Source: an uncultured Bacilli bacterium (GTDB taxonomy: Bacteria; Bacillota_I; Bacilli_A; RF39; UBA660). Taken from it: DNA of 14,294 nucleotides. The DNA is taken from contig CAKOYC010000013.1 of NCBI GenBank assembly GCA_934130265.1, positions 1 to 14,294 of the forward strand, in the 5' to 3' direction. The translations under genes and the position numbers were made by a program. Below are positions 13,056 through 14,294 of this stretch, piece after piece. The notes beneath the pieces were generated by a model. The model ran no database searches, was not told the origin of the DNA, and was given only the letters and a program-made list of their open reading frames with translations. Every line of letters starts with the position of its first letter. Position 1 is the first letter of the stretch.

Positions 13056-13111
13056 ATTTTGATGAAAAATAAATATAGTTTTTTAATTTATTTTTCTACT
13101 TGACGATATTT

Positions 13112-14294
13112 TTACAAGTTATTTATATCTAATCTTTCAAATAGAATTGATGGTTTATTAACTTTATAAATATTATTATCTTTATATATTAAATCTTTAT
13201 CAGTAGTATTTAATTGTTCTAATATAGAATTGCTTGTATCTGGTAGATATGGATATAGTAATCTAGCACAGATTCTAATTGATTCTAATAGATTGTATAT
13301 TACCGTTTCTAATCTATCTTTCTTAGTATCATCTTTGGCTAAAACCCAAGGAGTGGTATCATCTATATACTTGTTGCTGCTTCTTAACACTTCAAATATT
13401 TCACTAATTGCATTTGCTATTTGTAAGTCATCCATTGCTTTTTCAACTTCTTTATCTAATTTATTTATTTTAGTAACAAATTCATTATCTAATGATTCCC
13501 TAACATTTTTATTAGTTACTTCTCCATCAAAGTATTTAATAGCCATAGTCAAAGTTCTATTAACTAGATTACCTAAAATATTAGCTAAATCAGAGTTATG
13601 TTTGCTTACTAACAATTCGTTTGTAATATTACCATCTTGAGCAAAAGGTATTTCATGAAGTAAATAATAACGAACTGTATCTACACCAAACTTTTCTACC
13701 AAGTCATCAGCATATAAAACATTTCCTTTACTCTTACTCATCTTATCATTTCCCATTAATAGCCAAGGATGTCCAAATACCTTATCTGGTAATGGTAAAT
13801 CTAGAGCCATTAAGATAATAGGCCAATAGATAGTATGAAATCTTAAAATATCTTTACCAATTAAATGAAGATTAGCTGGCCAATATTTCTTAAAGTTTTC
13901 ACTTTGGTCTTTAGTATCATAACCTAAGAAAGTTATATAGTTTGTTAAAGCATCAATCCAAACATAAATGACATGCTTTGTATCAAAAGGAACAGGTATT
14001 CCCCATTTGAATGTTGTTCTTGAAACACATAAATCTTGTAATCCTGGTTTTAAGAAGTTTTGAATCATTTCATTTTTTCTAGATTCAGGTTCTATAAAAT
14101 GAGGATGTGTTTCTATATATTCTTCCAATCTCTTTTGATATTTGCTCATTTTAAAGAAGTAAGCTTCTTCTTTAGACTTTTTAACCTCTCTACCACAATC
14201 AGGACAATGACCATCTACTAATTGACTATCAGTAAAAAATGATTCGCAAGGAAGACAATACCAACCTTCATATTCACCTAAATAAATATCACCT
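13112..14294 (-). CDS. metG: Methionyl-tRNA synthetase, C-terminal part (5' end outside the window)
   Basis: MetRS charges tRNA-Met in the cytoplasm. The reading frame continues past 14149 to the window edge, so the 345-residue open frame from an internal ATG is not the true start. The window begins in the zinc-binding insert with two CxxC pairs (WYCLPC and HCPDCG), followed by EEAYFFKMSKY. Further on are WIDALTNYITFLGY, the signature DKMSKSKGNV (13730-13744 encodes KMSKS), RYYLLHEIPFAQDGN and the helical anticodon-binding domain with DDTTPWVLAK. The protein ends at ILFERLDINNL, just after the anticodon-binding domain, so it lacks the C-terminal tRNA-binding/dimerisation domain of B. subtilis MetS. 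No strong terminator follows; about 110 nt separate it from the next gene. Confidence 0.97.
   Translation of the reverse strand, partial: GDIYLGEYEGWYCLPCESFFTDSQLVDGHCPDCGREVKKSKEEAYFFKMSKYQKRLEEYIETHPHFIEPESRKNEMIQNFLKPGLQDLCVSRTTFKWGIPVPFDTKHVIYVWIDALTNYITFLGYDTKDQSENFKKYWPANLHLIGKDILRFHTIYWPIILMALDLPLPDKVFGHPWLLMGNDKMSKSKGNVLYADDLVEKFGVDTVRYYLLHEIPFAQDGNITNELLVSKHNSDLANILGNLVNRTLTMAIKYFDGEVTNKNVRESLDNEFVTKINKLDKEVEKAMDDLQIANAISEIFEVLRSSNKYIDDTTPWVLAKDDTKKDRLETVIYNLLESIRICARLLYPYLPDTSNSILEQLNTTDKDLIYKDNNIYKVNKPSILFERLDINNL

Noticed and set aside
13075..13111. Terminator directly after metG
   Set aside because: Only a 5-bp stem (ACTTG/CAAGT) without a following T run is present.
13230..13640. 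Plus-strand open frame of 136 codons
   Set aside because: It is fully antisense to the anticodon-binding part of metG, which is certain.

Overview
This window is AT-rich and nearly every gene lies on the minus strand. It comes from a spore-forming, low-GC Bacillota. The gene order metG - tatD - rsmA - yabG - veg - spoVG - yabP - yabQ - divIC - tilS - ftsH is a reduced form of the conserved region near the replication origin of Bacillus and Clostridia. yabG, yabP and yabQ point to endospore formation. The standard code is used: TGA ends yabG and veg, and tryptophan is TGG. Short genes and 1-4 nt overlaps suggest a compact genome, perhaps an uncultured gut Bacilli lineage such as an Erysipelotrichia/RF39-like group; that placement is inference. 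Several genes usual in this region (rnmV, ispE, glmU, prs, hprT) are not here.

In the direction of transcription (high to low coordinates), the first part holds the 3' end of metG (short form, no C-terminal tRNA-binding domain), a 61-residue membrane protein and tatD. Next is the accessory block, about 5.2 kb (6746-11959), lying where rnmV often sits between tatD and rsmA. It has three tandem TasA/camelysin-like secreted proteins, each with its own promoter and a near-identical hairpin terminator, and a fourth, divergent one. These are followed by a SipW-type (Ser/His) signal peptidase and three membrane-anchored proteins of unknown function. The last four genes are coupled by 1-nt stop/start overlaps or by ribosome binding sites inside the preceding gene, and they end at a strong terminator before rsmA. 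The first of the three unknown proteins looks like a membrane-tethered relative of the TasA-like subunits. The block looks like a complete system for a surface fibre or matrix: subunits, processing peptidase and membrane components.

After rsmA come yabG and veg (overlapping), spoVG behind two good vegetative-type promoters and ended by a terminator, and yabP-yabQ (1-nt overlap). A near-consensus promoter then starts divIC-tilS-ftsH, which ends at a terminator overlapping the ftsH stop codon. The window closes with the first 29 codons of a probable mscL, whose promoter overlaps that terminator.

No stretch longer than 300 bases lacks a gene. I saw no rRNA, tRNA, insertion sequence, CRISPR array or prophage gene. 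Residue numbers and site positions were counted by hand.
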